Shown piece after piece: positions 18,479-26,845 of a stretch of 64,000 nt of DNA (position 1 is its first letter; every line of letters starts with the position of its first letter). The translations under genes were made by a program, and so were the position numbers. Origin of the DNA: ZC4RG42 sp036676355 (GTDB taxonomy: Bacteria; Pseudomonadota; Gammaproteobacteria; Burkholderiales; SG8-39); assembly GCA_036676355.1 (NCBI GenBank), contig JAKFDA010000072.1, positions 96,135 to 160,134 of the forward strand, in the 5' to 3' direction. The notes beneath the pieces are model-generated. The model ran no database searches, was not told the origin of the DNA, and worked only from the letters and a program-made list of their open reading frames with translations.

Positions 18479-18498
18479 GATGGCGCGAGCGCGCCATC
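18479..18498 (+). terminator. Hairpin just after lipoprotein 1
   Basis: A perfect 8-bp stem (GATGGCGC / GCGCCATC) with a GAGC loop, 10 bp after the stop. TTTC before and GAAA after extend the dyad. It is a plausible terminator without a strong T-run. Confidence 0.45.
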
Positions 18499-18527
18499 GG
18501 CTCCGAAAGCAAAGATCGCGTCAAATT

Positions 18528-18550
18528 GCAGAGGCGCGCAGCGCCTCTGC
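18528..18550 (+). repeat. GCAGAGGCGC hairpin repeat, copy 1
   Basis: A perfect 10-bp stem (GCAGAGGCGC / GCGCCTCTGC) around a GCA loop, 58 bp after lipoprotein 1. A near-identical hairpin follows lipoprotein 2 at 19174. The paired occurrence suggests that gene and hairpin were duplicated together. Confidence 0.6.
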
Positions 18551-18765
18551 ACACCTCTCCGGACACCCCGGAATCGGTCCCCCCACCGCCAGGTTGAGTC
18601 GCGCCGTTTCGTCCGGTTGAATCGAGCGCCTCGCTCTTCCATCGTTCATCGCAAGCCCGCGTCCGACAGGGGACGCTGGCCTCGTATCGCCGCATGGATC
18701 GCGGACCCCGGGAACAGTGCTTGCGTCATAGCAGGTATTGATCGAAAAACACGGAGAGTGTGTCC

Positions 18766-19140
18766 ATGTACAAATGCGTAGGGATTATTTCATTGGCGGC
18801 AGTTGTCTTGGTCGGCTGCGGAGAACAGGGCGCTGATACCGAAACGAACCCCACCGGCCCGACTGCTGTCGCGCCCGGTACGTCCGGTTCTTCCGGCGCA
18901 CCCGCCACGGAGGCGCCCGCGGTCACCGGTTCCGGCGCGCCTGGCAGCGAGACAGGCTCGACCGGCTCGGTACCGGATGCGCCTCCGGCCGGATCCTCGG
19001 CCAGCACAGCGGGGAGCGAGCCGCTCCCGGACAAGGAACTGACGCCAAAAGAGGAGTCGCAGAGCATGCCCCAATCCGGACAGGCAAACGACTACTCGAC
19101 CCCCGAGCGCAGCGATGCTATGGGCACAGGCAGCAAGTAA
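18766..19140 (+). CDS. Small low-complexity lipoprotein 2
   Basis: A 124-residue paralogue of lipoprotein 1. The signal peptide MYKCVGIISLAAVVLVGCGE carries the lipobox LVGC with lipidation at Cys18. The mature chain is rich in Gly, Pro, Ala, Ser and Thr to about residue 90, then more polar and charged (LPDKELTPKEESQSMPQSG). I choose the ATG at 18766 so that the N terminus aligns with its neighbour; a GTG 6 bp upstream is the alternative. GGAGAG precedes it. Confidence 0.82.
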   Translation: MYKCVGIISLAAVVLVGCGEQGADTETNPTGPTAVAPGTSGSSGAPATEAPAVTGSGAPGSETGSTGSVPDAPPAGSSASTAGSEPLPDKELTPKEESQSMPQSGQANDYSTPERSDAMGTGSK

Positions 19141-19173
19141 GTTAAACGAAATTCAGAGGGAATGCGATCGATT

Positions 19174-19196
19174 GTGGAGGCGCGCAGCGCCTCTGC
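19174..19196 (+). repeat. GCAGAGGCGC hairpin repeat, copy 2
   Basis: GTGGAGGCGC-GCA-GCGCCTCTGC pairs along 10 bp with two G-T wobbles. It has the same loop and right arm as the copy at 18528, and sits 34 bp after lipoprotein 2. Confidence 0.55.
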
Positions 19197-19233
19197 AATT
19201 CGATTCGGCCGATCACGCCGGCCGTATTCGCAC

Positions 19234-19258
19234 CGCGGCGGCCGCAACGGCCGCCGCG
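19234..19258 (+). terminator. Strong GC hairpin
   Basis: A perfect 11-bp stem (CGCGGCGGCCG / CGGCCGCCGCG) with a CAA loop, followed only by TTA. It probably ends the lipoprotein transcript; a T-run is lacking. Confidence 0.5.
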
Positions 19259-19498
19259 TTATCGAAGTCGCTTTGAGATACCCGCACTAGGCTCACCCGG
19301 CGCATTGCCGGACAGTGCTCGGCATGGCCCAGGCCGCTTACCGAGCCTGCGCCAATTCGCCCTTTGATGCCCCTTATGTCGCCCGCATCGCCGATAAAAT
19401 GCGACGATGACGGTGCGCTGTGGCGACGATCTTCGCCCGAGCGTTCCGAACGCGAATCGCGCGCGGCCTGATGCGCGGTCTGTTCACGAAAGCGAAGA

Positions 19499-21946
19499 TT
19501 GAAATTCGTTCAATACCTCAAATCCGTCGCTGATCGGATGTCCGCACCTTGGCGTATCGCCAGGGCATCGGATCAACCCGCGCTTACCCGCATAAAGGCC
19601 GTCTTCACCGGGCTGGTGAGGCTGGCGGTCGCGGCGGTCTTGCTGCTGGTGGCGTACACGCTGTTGCTCATCCCGTTCACGCCCGACGTGACGAACGCGT
19701 ACAAGGGCAGCACCGAACAACCCTCGGTGCTGCTCTCGTCCGACGGCAAGACGCTGGCCTCTTATCGACGCATGAATCGCAGCTGGGTGAGCCTCGACAA
19801 AATCTCGCCGCACGTGGTCAAGGCGCTGATTGCCACCGAGGACCATCGCTTCCACGAACACCACGGTATTGACTGGCGACGCACGCTGTCCTCCGTTGCA
19901 CTCACGCTTTCCGGTGATCTGCAGGGCGGCTCGACCATCACGCAACAACTGGCGCGCAATCTCTACCCGGAGCAGATGGGGCGCTCGCGCTCGGTGACGC
20001 GCAAGCTCAAGGAAATGATCACCGCGCTCAAACTCGAGTACGTTTATGACAAGACGGAAATCCTCGAGCTTTATCTCAACACGGTGCCTTTTCTCTACAA
20101 CGCCTACGGCACCGAAATGGCGGCGCGGACCTACTTCGACAAACACGCCGCCCAACTCGATGTGCTGGAAAGCGCGACGCTGGTCGGCATGCTCAAGGGC
20201 ACCTATTACTACAACCCGCGCATTCATCCGGAGCGGGCGGTGGAGCGACGCAACGTGGTGCTGTCGCAAATGGCCAAGCGCGGCGTGCTGACCGAAGCAG
20301 CGGCCGCAAGTCTGCAAAAAAAACCGCTGCGGCTCGATTTCGAACTGCAGACGGAAGCCATGGGTCCGGCGCCGCATTTCGCCCTGCATATCAAGAACTG
20401 GCTGATCGACTGGGCCGACCAGAACGGTTATGACGTTTACGCCGACGGGCTGCGGGTGCACACCACCATCGACAGTCGATTGCAGGCTCTCGCCAATCAG
20501 GCGGTCGAGCGCCAGCTCACCTACCTGCAGGCCGTGGCGGAGGTGGAATGGGCCTCGCCATCCAGACGTCTGCTTTCCACCGATCCGCAACGCTATGTCG
20601 CATTGAGCAAGCGCGTAACGCCGTTCGAACATTTCTGGAACAGCAAGGCCGATCTGCTTGCGCAATTCATCGCCGCGAGCCCGGAGTACAAGAAGGCGAT
20701 CGCCAACGGCGACGCCGAAGAAGCGGTATTGGCCCAGTTGCGCGCGGATGGCGCCTTCATGAAAAGACTGCAGTCCGACAAGACGCGGTTGCAGGCCGGC
20801 TTCGTGGCGATCGAACCGTCTTCGGGCGCCGTGCGCGCGTGGGTCGGCAGCCGCGATTTTTCGACCGATCAGTACGACCATGTCAGCACCGCGCAGCGCC
20901 AACCCGGCTCGACCTTCAAGGCTTTCGTGTATGGCGCGGCGTTGCAGGACGGCATGTCTTCGCGCCAGACTTTTCCCGATGTGGTGGTCGAAATCCCGAT
21001 GCCGGACGGCAGCGTGTGGCGACCCTCGGATGCGCGCGGGCCGAGCGGCGAACAAATCAGCATGCGCGACGGCCTGGTTTATTCGAAGAACACCATCACG
21101 GCGCAGGTGATGCGCGAGATCGGTACCAAGCGGGTGGTCCAACTCGCACAAAAGATGGGCGTGCGCGACAGCAAGATGACGCCGGTGCCGTCGCTCGCGC
21201 TCGGTACGAGCCCGGTCACACTGCTGGAAATGGTCACGGGCTACGCCACGATCGCTGACCGGGGTCGCTACAAGGCGCCGTGGCTGGTCTGGCGCATCAC
21301 CGATAAGGACGGCACGGTGCTCGCCGAGTTCAGCCGCGAGAGCGAAGTCGCGATGAAGGAGGAAACCGCGGTCGAGCTGGTCGACATTCTGCGTGACGCG
21401 ATCGACGAAGGAACGGGCCAGGGCATCCGCACCCGATTCGGTATCGACGCCGACGTCGCGGGCAAGACCGGTACCACGCAGAGCAACGCGGACGGCTGGT
21501 TCATCCTGATGCATCGCCAACTCGTGGCCGGCGCGTGGGTCGGCTTCAACGATCCGCGCGTGCATATGCGCAGCGGGTACTGGGGGCAGGGCGGTCATAA
21601 CGCGCTTCTCGTGGTGGGTGATTTCTATCGTCACGCCTTGCGTGCGCGCCTGATCAACGCGTCGATGCGTTTCCCCAATCCGCCGACTGAAAATATCTTC
21701 CGCAACTGGTACGAAGAACTCGAACGCCAGTTCCGCCGATGGGGCGGTGAAGAGCAGTCGCCGCCATCGCGCGCGCCGGCGCAGCGACGACCGCCTCCAT
21801 CCGACGAGGAGTCGGAGGACGAATCCGCCTATGCGGATATCGAGGAAGCGGCGCGCGATGTCGAGCAAGGCCTGCGCAAGCTCGAAGAAATCGGCGACCT
21901 GATTCAGCGTCGGTTCGGCGGCGCGCCCGAGCGCGAGGGGCGCTAG
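19499..21946 (+). CDS. Bifunctional penicillin-binding protein (class A, PBP1-type)
   Basis: An 815-residue class A PBP that polymerises and crosslinks peptidoglycan in the periplasm. One membrane anchor lies at about residues 40-58. The GT51 domain has catalytic Glu114 in TEDHRFHEHHGID, then QGGSTITQQLARN and KLKEMITALKLE. The transpeptidase domain has the STFK active-site serine at residues 471-474, a SKN motif in YSKNTIT and KTGT at 656-659. The C-terminal tail (after about 750) is Pro/Arg and acid rich. The frame begins at a TTG; an ATG at 19538 (residue 14) is an equally possible start. It stands alone between terminator-like hairpins. Confidence 0.93.
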   Translation: MKFVQYLKSVADRMSAPWRIARASDQPALTRIKAVFTGLVRLAVAAVLLLVAYTLLLIPFTPDVTNAYKGSTEQPSVLLSSDGKTLASYRRMNRSWVSLDKISPHVVKALIATEDHRFHEHHGIDWRRTLSSVALTLSGDLQGGSTITQQLARNLYPEQMGRSRSVTRKLKEMITALKLEYVYDKTEILELYLNTVPFLYNAYGTEMAARTYFDKHAAQLDVLESATLVGMLKGTYYYNPRIHPERAVERRNVVLSQMAKRGVLTEAAAASLQKKPLRLDFELQTEAMGPAPHFALHIKNWLIDWADQNGYDVYADGLRVHTTIDSRLQALANQAVERQLTYLQAVAEVEWASPSRRLLSTDPQRYVALSKRVTPFEHFWNSKADLLAQFIAASPEYKKAIANGDAEEAVLAQLRADGAFMKRLQSDKTRLQAGFVAIEPSSGAVRAWVGSRDFSTDQYDHVSTAQRQPGSTFKAFVYGAALQDGMSSRQTFPDVVVEIPMPDGSVWRPSDARGPSGEQISMRDGLVYSKNTITAQVMREIGTKRVVQLAQKMGVRDSKMTPVPSLALGTSPVTLLEMVTGYATIADRGRYKAPWLVWRITDKDGTVLAEFSRESEVAMKEETAVELVDILRDAIDEGTGQGIRTRFGIDADVAGKTGTTQSNADGWFILMHRQLVAGAWVGFNDPRVHMRSGYWGQGGHNALLVVGDFYRHALRARLINASMRFPNPPTENIFRNWYEELERQFRRWGGEEQSPPSRAPAQRRPPPSDEESEDESAYADIEEAARDVEQGLRKLEEIGDLIQRRFGGAPEREGR

Positions 21947-21976
21947 ATGTCGCGCATCGAACCGATGCGCGACATC
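21946..21976 (+). terminator. Terminator hairpin after the PBP gene
   Basis: A perfect 14-bp stem (GATGTCGCGCATCG / CGATGCGCGACATC) with an AAC loop, beginning at the stop codon. It is the strongest dyad in the window; no T-run follows. Confidence 0.65.
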
Positions 21977-22070
21977 CTCGGCACTTAATCGGACATTCCC
22001 TAAGCCTTTTAAATTCGACGCACGACAGTGCGGCCGCTAAAATCGCGCCGCCCTTTCGGCGCATGTCGAA

Positions 22071-22098
22071 GCACGGTTCTCGCTGCATCGAACCGTGC
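22071..22098 (+). promoter_or_regulatory. Leader hairpin upstream of the Liv-type binding protein
   Basis: A perfect 9-bp stem (GCACGGTTC / GAACCGTGC) with a 10-nt loop lies 137-164 bp before the binding-protein start. It could be a repressor operator or an RNA leader element. Confidence 0.35.
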
Positions 22099-22234
22099 GG
22101 TGCCGCCTCCCTTTGGCGACACGGGTGTTCCGTTCTACTCCCCGAATAGCAAGGCGCTCGTCGCTCGTCTATTTTCTGGCGAGCGCGCTTGATTCGATCG
22201 TGATTTTCAAACAACAACAACACAGGAGCATTTC

Positions 22235-23356
22235 ATGATTCGCACTGTAGTTCTACGCGCCGCGGCGGCCATCGGCATCGCGGTTGCAAGCACCGCGTTC
22301 GCGCGAGGGCCGATTCTTGTCGGTCAATCCGCGCCGCTGTCCGGCCCGAGCATGGAAGTCGGCCAGGATATACGCGCCGGCGCATTGGCCTATTTCAACA
22401 AGGTCAACGCCGCGGGCGGCGTGAACGGTCAAAAGATCGAATTGATCTCGCTCGACGATGCGAGCACGACGTCCAGATCGGAAGCCAACACCATCACCCT
22501 CGTCGAACAGCGCAATGTGATCGCGCTGTTCGGCTATGGCAGCGCGACGTTGAGCGTGCCGGCGCTCGGTATTGTGGAACGCGCGAAGGTGCCGTTCTTC
22601 GCGCCATTCAGCGGCGCCGATGTGCTGCGTCAGGCCAATCCATACGTTTACAACCTGCGCGCGAGCTACGCCGACGAACTGGAGAAGATCGTCGAGCACT
22701 ACAGCACGCTGGGCATGAGCCGCTTCGCTGTCCTTCACTATGATGACGCGATAGGCAAGCAGAACCTTGGCGCAGTGGAACGCGCGCTGAAAAGCCACAA
22801 GCTGTCCGCAGTTGCGGCTGCGCCGATCAAGCGCGGGCAGACCGATGTGGCGGCGCAGGTCAGCGCCATTCTGAACGTCAAGCCGCAGGTCGTCATTGCC
22901 ACGACGCGTTTCGACGGCACGGCCGAGTTCATCAAGCGCGCGCGCCGCCAGGGTTCGGCGGCGCAATTTGTCAGCACCTCGTTCGCCGGCGCGAACGCGC
23001 TTGCCGAGGAACTCGGCGGTGAGGGCGTTGGCGTGTTGATGTCGCAGGTCGTTCCGACACCATCGCGCGGCTCCGTGCGGATCGTGAAGGAATTCAAGCA
23101 GGCGATCGCCAGTGTGGCCCCTGAAAGAAGCGAGTCGTTCACCGCGCTGGAGAGTTTCATTGCGGCGAAGGCGCTTGCCGAGGGCATCAGGCGCGCCGGT
23201 GCGAATCCGACCCGCGCCGGCTTGCTGCGCGCGCTCGATTCGCTGCACGATTACGACGTCGGCGGCTACGCCGTGCGTTTCTCCCCGGAAAATCGCAACG
23301 GCAGCACGTTCGTCACGCTGACCATGCTCGGTCGCGATCTGAGCTTCCGCGAATAG
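22235..23356 (+). CDS. Branched-chain amino acid-type ABC transporter substrate-binding protein
   Basis: A 373-residue periplasmic binding protein of the Leu/Ile/Val-binding (type 1) family. A signal peptide covers residues 1-23 (ending STAFA), then GPILVGQSAPLSGPSMEVGQDI, the standard first strand and ligand loop. GGVNGQKIELISLDD and ALFGYGSAT are further family blocks. No permease or ATPase gene is nearby, so it is an orphan component and may serve sensing or scavenging; the ligand is unknown. AGGAG precedes the ATG. It is followed convergently by a PEP-CTERM-like gene. Confidence 0.9.
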   Translation: MIRTVVLRAAAAIGIAVASTAFARGPILVGQSAPLSGPSMEVGQDIRAGALAYFNKVNAAGGVNGQKIELISLDDASTTSRSEANTITLVEQRNVIALFGYGSATLSVPALGIVERAKVPFFAPFSGADVLRQANPYVYNLRASYADELEKIVEHYSTLGMSRFAVLHYDDAIGKQNLGAVERALKSHKLSAVAAAPIKRGQTDVAAQVSAILNVKPQVVIATTRFDGTAEFIKRARRQGSAAQFVSTSFAGANALAEELGGEGVGVLMSQVVPTPSRGSVRIVKEFKQAIASVAPERSESFTALESFIAAKALAEGIRRAGANPTRAGLLRALDSLHDYDVGGYAVRFSPENRNGSTFVTLTMLGRDLSFRE

Positions 23357-23366
23357 AGACGGTAAA

Positions 23367-23411
23367 GGTTTCGGCGCAGGGGGGACGTTTGCCTGCCCTA
23401 CGCCGTAAACC
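23367..23411. terminator. Possible bidirectional terminator between convergent genes
   Basis: GGTTTCGGCG can pair with CGCCGTAAACC across a G-rich/C-rich interior, with mismatches. It sits just after the binding-protein stop and between two converging genes. Confidence 0.35.
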
Positions 23412-23501
23412 GGTAGTTGCGCACGAGTTCGACCAAGCGCGACTAACGCAATCGAATGTCGCTGTTCTGAACGCTCGCGCCGTGACTTGAATGCAAAGGG
23501 C

Positions 23502-24344
23502 TCAGTCGCGCCGGCGGCCCCGACGTACGTAAACGAAGGCGAGCAATGCCACGCCGAACAGTGCCGTGGGGCCGGGCTCGTCCACCTGTTGCAGCAGCGC
23601 TTGAACGGCGAGCGATGGCTGCGCCGAAATGAAGAAATAGGGCTGAAATGCGGTGGTGGCATTCTCACGCGTCATCATGCCGAGGCACCCGGGCGCGAGC
23701 GCGACGGCGCGGCAAGCGTCCGGTAGCAGCGGGACGACACCGGGCGCGATGATCGAAATCGTATAAAGCCACTCGTCGAACGCGAACTGGATGGGCTGCA
23801 ACTCCGCCGGATTCGCGAGCGCGAAAATATCGCGGCAGCCGCGAAGATTGAGCGGATCGAAAATCGACGTGCCGTCGGCGCACACGCGCGATGCCGGTCG
23901 ATTGGGCGACTCATGGAAGAGCAGATCGAACTCCAGCGTCGGCCCGTTCAGCGTAAAAGCGCCATTGAACGGCGGATTGGGCGCAATGGGCGCCAGTCGC
24001 AGCACATTGCGCAGTGTCACCGTGTCGAGTGTGAACTCCGAAGGATTGACATGATTGTGGTGCAATAGCCCGGAGCCGGGCGCAAAACCGAAGGTCGAAA
24101 CGACGCCGCTGCTGTTGCCATCCGCGATCAGGGTGTTGCGTTCGCCCGAACCCCAGCTCAACGTCGTCGGCAGATTCAGCGCTTCGCCGGAATTGCCGCT
24201 AACCGAAATGCCGTCTCCGCTGTAGTCCGAGAAACCGATTTCATCGTAATACTGCCATTGCGTAATCAGTGCGGCGTTCGCTGCGCCGGACCAGGTAAAC
24301 GCCGCGATTGCCGCGGCGGCCATGCATTTCACAACGTGCTTCAA
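23502..24344 (-). CDS. Secreted protein with PEP-CTERM-like sorting tail
   Basis: A 280-residue exported protein. The signal peptide is about residues 1-25 (ending GAANA). The C terminus has a short DEPGP motif, a hydrophobic helix (TALFGVALLAFVYV) and a basic tail RRGRRRD, the three-part layout of PEP-CTERM substrates cleaved by exosortase. The motif is V-D-E-P instead of the usual V-P-E-P. The middle has HHNHVN and later HESPN, recalling the THxN subgroup of PEP-CTERM proteins; that assignment is tentative. It would be a substrate of the exosortase whose accessory genes fill this window. Confidence 0.75.
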   Translation of the reverse strand: MKHVVKCMAAAAIAAFTWSGAANAALITQWQYYDEIGFSDYSGDGISVSGNSGEALNLPTTLSWGSGERNTLIADGNSSGVVSTFGFAPGSGLLHHNHVNPSEFTLDTVTLRNVLRLAPIAPNPPFNGAFTLNGPTLEFDLLFHESPNRPASRVCADGTSIFDPLNLRGCRDIFALANPAELQPIQFAFDEWLYTISIIAPGVVPLLPDACRAVALAPGCLGMMTRENATTAFQPYFFISAQPSLAVQALLQQVDEPGPTALFGVALLAFVYVRRGRRRD

Positions 24345-24407
24345 ACTTCATCCTCCATCGAACCGGCGACCGCCCGATGCGTCGCCACGGAACCGATGGA
24401 ACGATGC

Positions 24408-24439
24408 AGTTCACAAGCCGGGATTCGGGTTTGTGAACT
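24408..24439 (-). promoter_or_regulatory. Inverted repeat upstream of the PEP-CTERM-like gene
   Basis: AGTTCACAA and TTGTGAACT form a perfect 9-bp dyad (12 bp with one G-T pair) around a short spacer, about 64 bp before the ATG. It could be an operator or a 5' leader hairpin, and equally a terminator for the upstream gene if that read leftward. Confidence 0.4.
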
Positions 24440-24454
24440 TGTTTTGCAGTTGAA

Positions 24455-24466
24455 GGGTGCGTGCCA
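24455..24466 (-). promoter_or_regulatory. Possible sigma-54 -24 element before the PEP-CTERM-like gene
   Basis: On the minus strand TGGCACG is a perfect -24 block, but the expected -12 GC is TC, so the match is half. PEP-CTERM genes are known to be driven by RpoN with PrsR in some species, which is why it is listed. Confidence 0.25.
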
Positions 24467-24529
24467 TGAAGTTCCTCGATATCGGCGCATCGCCGCGGTG
24501 GACAAAGACGTGCGCGCAATGCGCCGGAT

Positions 24530-25498
24530 TCAACAGCCCAATACGCACCGGCCTTTACTGTCGAACTGCATCGGCTTGCCGCTTAGCGGTATGTACACCG
24601 GGACCTTGGTCGCCTCCTTGAAGGTTGTGGTTTTGGTCCGGGGCAGCAGCTTGCCGTTTTGCGTGGCGGCTTCGTTCGCATGCGAGGCGATGACGCCGTT
24701 CGGTTTCACCAGTTCATTGATGACGTAGGCGGCTTCGGTCGGGCCGGTCGTGAAGGTGCCGCCGATATTGAGTACGGCGAGGCTTGCCTTGTAGAAGCGG
24801 CGCACAACCATATCCTGCTCGGCGGTGATGCCGGTGTCGCCGGACAGATAGACCACCAGGCCGTTGGTGAACATCAATACATATCCACCGGGCGGGCCGA
24901 TGTAGGCGGTGAGGCCGCTGGCGGCGAGCGCCTCGCCGTGGCCGTGATCGAGAAATTTCGGATCGAGACCGTTGCTATGCACCGCAGGTACGCCGGCAAT
25001 TGCAACGCCGCCGACTTTTGTCAGACCACCGAAGCGCAATCCCTGCACTTGCGCGGGATCGCCGCCCGCGGCCTTCAACTTCGGCCCGAAGAATGACGGC
25101 ATCTCGCCGCCGAGTATCAGCTGCGCTTTTTTCGCGACGGCGATGTTCACGGTATTGGATGTCGGCGTGACCTTCACCGAAAAATCGGGTGCCGCGCAGG
25201 TTCCCGCATTGGCTTCGGGTTGATGCACATCGCCGAGATGATCGCCATGCACATGGCTCAACAGCACCGCATCGCTCTTGCCGAGGCGCGGATGTTCGCC
25301 GCCGCGCACCGTCCTGCCCGCATCGTAAAGAATGCGCGTGCCGTCTGGGTCTTCGAAAATCAATGCGCGGTCATAACGGCAGAATTCGCCGTCATGGCTG
25401 CCCAGCGGCGTGACCGTGACATTCGCTGCAACAGATTGAGTCGCCATGCCGACAAAACCGAGCGACAGCACGATCAGGGCTCCGGACAATTTCTTCAT
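24530..25498 (-). CDS. Exported MBL-fold metallohydrolase
   Basis: A 322-residue secreted metallo-beta-lactamase-fold protein. The signal peptide is about residues 1-24 (ending QSVAA). The metal site HVHGDHLGD matches HxHxDH, with further ligand candidates in VPAVHSNG, YLSGDTG and IASHANE. It belongs with UlaG/beta-lactamase-superfamily exported hydrolases; the substrate is unknown. The ATG at 25498 has a GGAGAG site, whereas a start 24 bp upstream lacks one and would spoil the signal peptide. Minus-strand neighbour of a DUF488 gene. Confidence 0.85.
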   Translation of the reverse strand: MKKLSGALIVLSLGFVGMATQSVAANVTVTPLGSHDGEFCRYDRALIFEDPDGTRILYDAGRTVRGGEHPRLGKSDAVLLSHVHGDHLGDVHQPEANAGTCAAPDFSVKVTPTSNTVNIAVAKKAQLILGGEMPSFFGPKLKAAGGDPAQVQGLRFGGLTKVGGVAIAGVPAVHSNGLDPKFLDHGHGEALAASGLTAYIGPPGGYVLMFTNGLVVYLSGDTGITAEQDMVVRRFYKASLAVLNIGGTFTTGPTEAAYVINELVKPNGVIASHANEAATQNGKLLPRTKTTTFKEATKVPVYIPLSGKPMQFDSKGRCVLGC

Positions 25499-25562
25499 CG
25501 ACCTCTCCTTGACGTAGCGCATATCGTTGAGCGGCGGGCGAAGTGCAAGTCCGGCGAGGCCC

Positions 25563-26111
25563 TCACAGCGGCAGCCCGGCCTGCGTCGCGCCGTATCGGA
25601 GCGCTCCGTCGACGATGCGCGCAGCGGATGTGTAGGGATGCTCCACTGCCTTGCCCTTTTCCATAATGTGCAGCACCTGCGTGCCTCCGGCCTTCAAAGC
25701 GTCCGCAATCATCGAGCGATGACAGCGCCACCAGACCGCTTCCGAGCACAACAACGCCGCACGCCGTGCGCGTGCGGCGTCGACGAATCGTTCAAGACCG
25801 TCCTTGAACGCCGCCGTATCCATGTAATCGGCGTAGCCGCGAAAGGAAACATTGCGCCACACGGTATGCGGCGAGTCCGGTTTCGCCGTCCGGCGTCCGC
25901 CCAGTTCGGCAAACGCCTCGTAGGCAATGCCCGATTGCGCGAGCGACGCAGCGAGCGGTTCCGGATTGAACTGCGGATACTTGCGCGATCCCGCGTGGCG
26001 GCGCACGTCTCCAACAAGTTCGATCCGCTGAGCGCGAAGCAGCGCGAGAAATTCGTCGATCGTGCGAGTCGAATGCCCGATGGTCCAGACAGTGAGCGGA
26101 GCGAGGGACAT
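25563..26111 (-). CDS. DUF488 family protein
   Basis: A 182-residue cytoplasmic protein. The N-terminal VWTIGHSTRTIDEFLALL and LVGDVRRHAGSRKYPQF blocks, and the C-terminal ALLCSEAVWWRCHRSMIAD with its Cys/His pair, are signatures of DUF488. The biochemical role is not known. A GTG at 26129 would extend it by six residues; the ATG at 26111 starts just before the conserved block. Neither has a good ribosome site. Confidence 0.85.
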   Translation of the reverse strand: MSLAPLTVWTIGHSTRTIDEFLALLRAQRIELVGDVRRHAGSRKYPQFNPEPLAASLAQSGIAYEAFAELGGRRTAKPDSPHTVWRNVSFRGYADYMDTAAFKDGLERFVDAARARRAALLCSEAVWWRCHRSMIADALKAGGTQVLHIMEKGKAVEHPYTSAARIVDGALRYGATQAGLPL

Positions 26112-26176
26112 GAAATTTGTGGGTGGCACGGCAAGCTATGGTGTACGCGTTTGCTGCAGGATCGGTGCCGCGCCGG

Positions 26177-26509
26177 TTAATCGCCTGTCGGCGCGAACAT
26201 GATGATCGCCATTCCGGCGAGCGCGACGGATGAGCCGATCAGATCCCATGTCGTCGGCCTGATGCCGTCCACGGTCCAGAGCCACAGGATCGCCACGCAG
26301 ACATAAATGCCGCCGTATGCCGCATAAACCCTTCCTGCCGCGGTCGGATGCAGCGACAGCAGCCACGCGAACAACGCCAGACTCAACGCCGCCGGTATCA
26401 GCAGCCACACGCTTTTGTCTGCACGAAGCCAGAGATAGGGTAGATAGCAGCCGACAATCTCGGCGACCGCTGTTACGACAAAGAGGGAAATCGTTTTCAG
26501 TTCGAACAT
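26177..26509 (-). CDS. YnfA/UPF0060 family membrane protein
   Basis: A 110-residue inner-membrane protein with four hydrophobic segments. ISLFVVTAVAEIVGCYLPYLWLR, AAYGGIYVCVAILWLW and DLIGSSVALAGMAIIMF are the characteristic UPF0060 (YnfA) blocks, a family related to small multidrug-resistance-type four-helix proteins. The longer frame starts 51 bp upstream; the ATG at 26509 gives the family's usual N terminus. It lies 65 bp after the DUF488 gene in map order. Confidence 0.88.
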   Translation of the reverse strand: MFELKTISLFVVTAVAEIVGCYLPYLWLRADKSVWLLIPAALSLALFAWLLSLHPTAAGRVYAAYGGIYVCVAILWLWTVDGIRPTTWDLIGSSVALAGMAIIMFAPTGD

Positions 26510-26562
26510 GGCGCCGCACAAAAAGAAGCGAGGCGTCGAAGATAACAGCCGCAAAGCCACCT

Positions 26563-26757
26563 TCAGGTTTTTGTTCCCAAGGCCTTTTCGATTTTCTTGT
26601 CGGTCTTGTATTGACTCAACGCATACACCGCCCAGATTGCGGCCGGTATCCAGCCGATCAGCGTGAACTGCAGGATCAGGCAGATGATCCCGGCGATCGG
26701 GCGGCCGATGGTGAAGAATACGAAGAACGGCAGAAAGAGCGCGAGTATCAGGCGCAT
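26563..26757 (-). CDS. YqaE/Pmp3-type small membrane proteolipid
   Basis: A 64-residue protein with two hydrophobic helices (about 3-18 and 29-47) and a basic tail KTDKKIEKALG. FLPFFVFFTIGRPIAGIICLILQFTLIGWIPAAIWAVYAL is a clear Pmp3/YqaE pattern (first 20 residues: FLPFFVFFTIGRPIAGIICL). Family members affect membrane potential under salt or cold stress. AAGGAT is the ribosome site. Confidence 0.9.
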   Translation of the reverse strand: MRLILALFLPFFVFFTIGRPIAGIICLILQFTLIGWIPAAIWAVYALSQYKTDKKIEKALGTKT

Positions 26758-26845
26758 AAGGGATCCTTTGCGGGCGTGTTCATTTCCGGTGATGGATTGG
26801 GCGAGACCGGTCGAGCGGGGCGCTCAACCGGTCGTGCGCGCCATA

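Larger units (their letters stand above)
19141..19498. other. Intergenic region (358 bp) before the PBP gene
   Basis: No gene is supported. It holds two hairpins (19174-19196 and 19234-19258) and then 240 bp of unremarkable sequence leading into the penicillin-binding protein. I see no convincing promoter by eye. Confidence 0.55.

Noticed and set aside
19484..21868. 794-codon open frame on the minus strand
   Set aside because: It is antisense to the penicillin-binding protein, which carries all catalytic motifs; the minus product is low in hydrophobic cores and rich in Arg/His, as expected for a shadow in GC-rich DNA.
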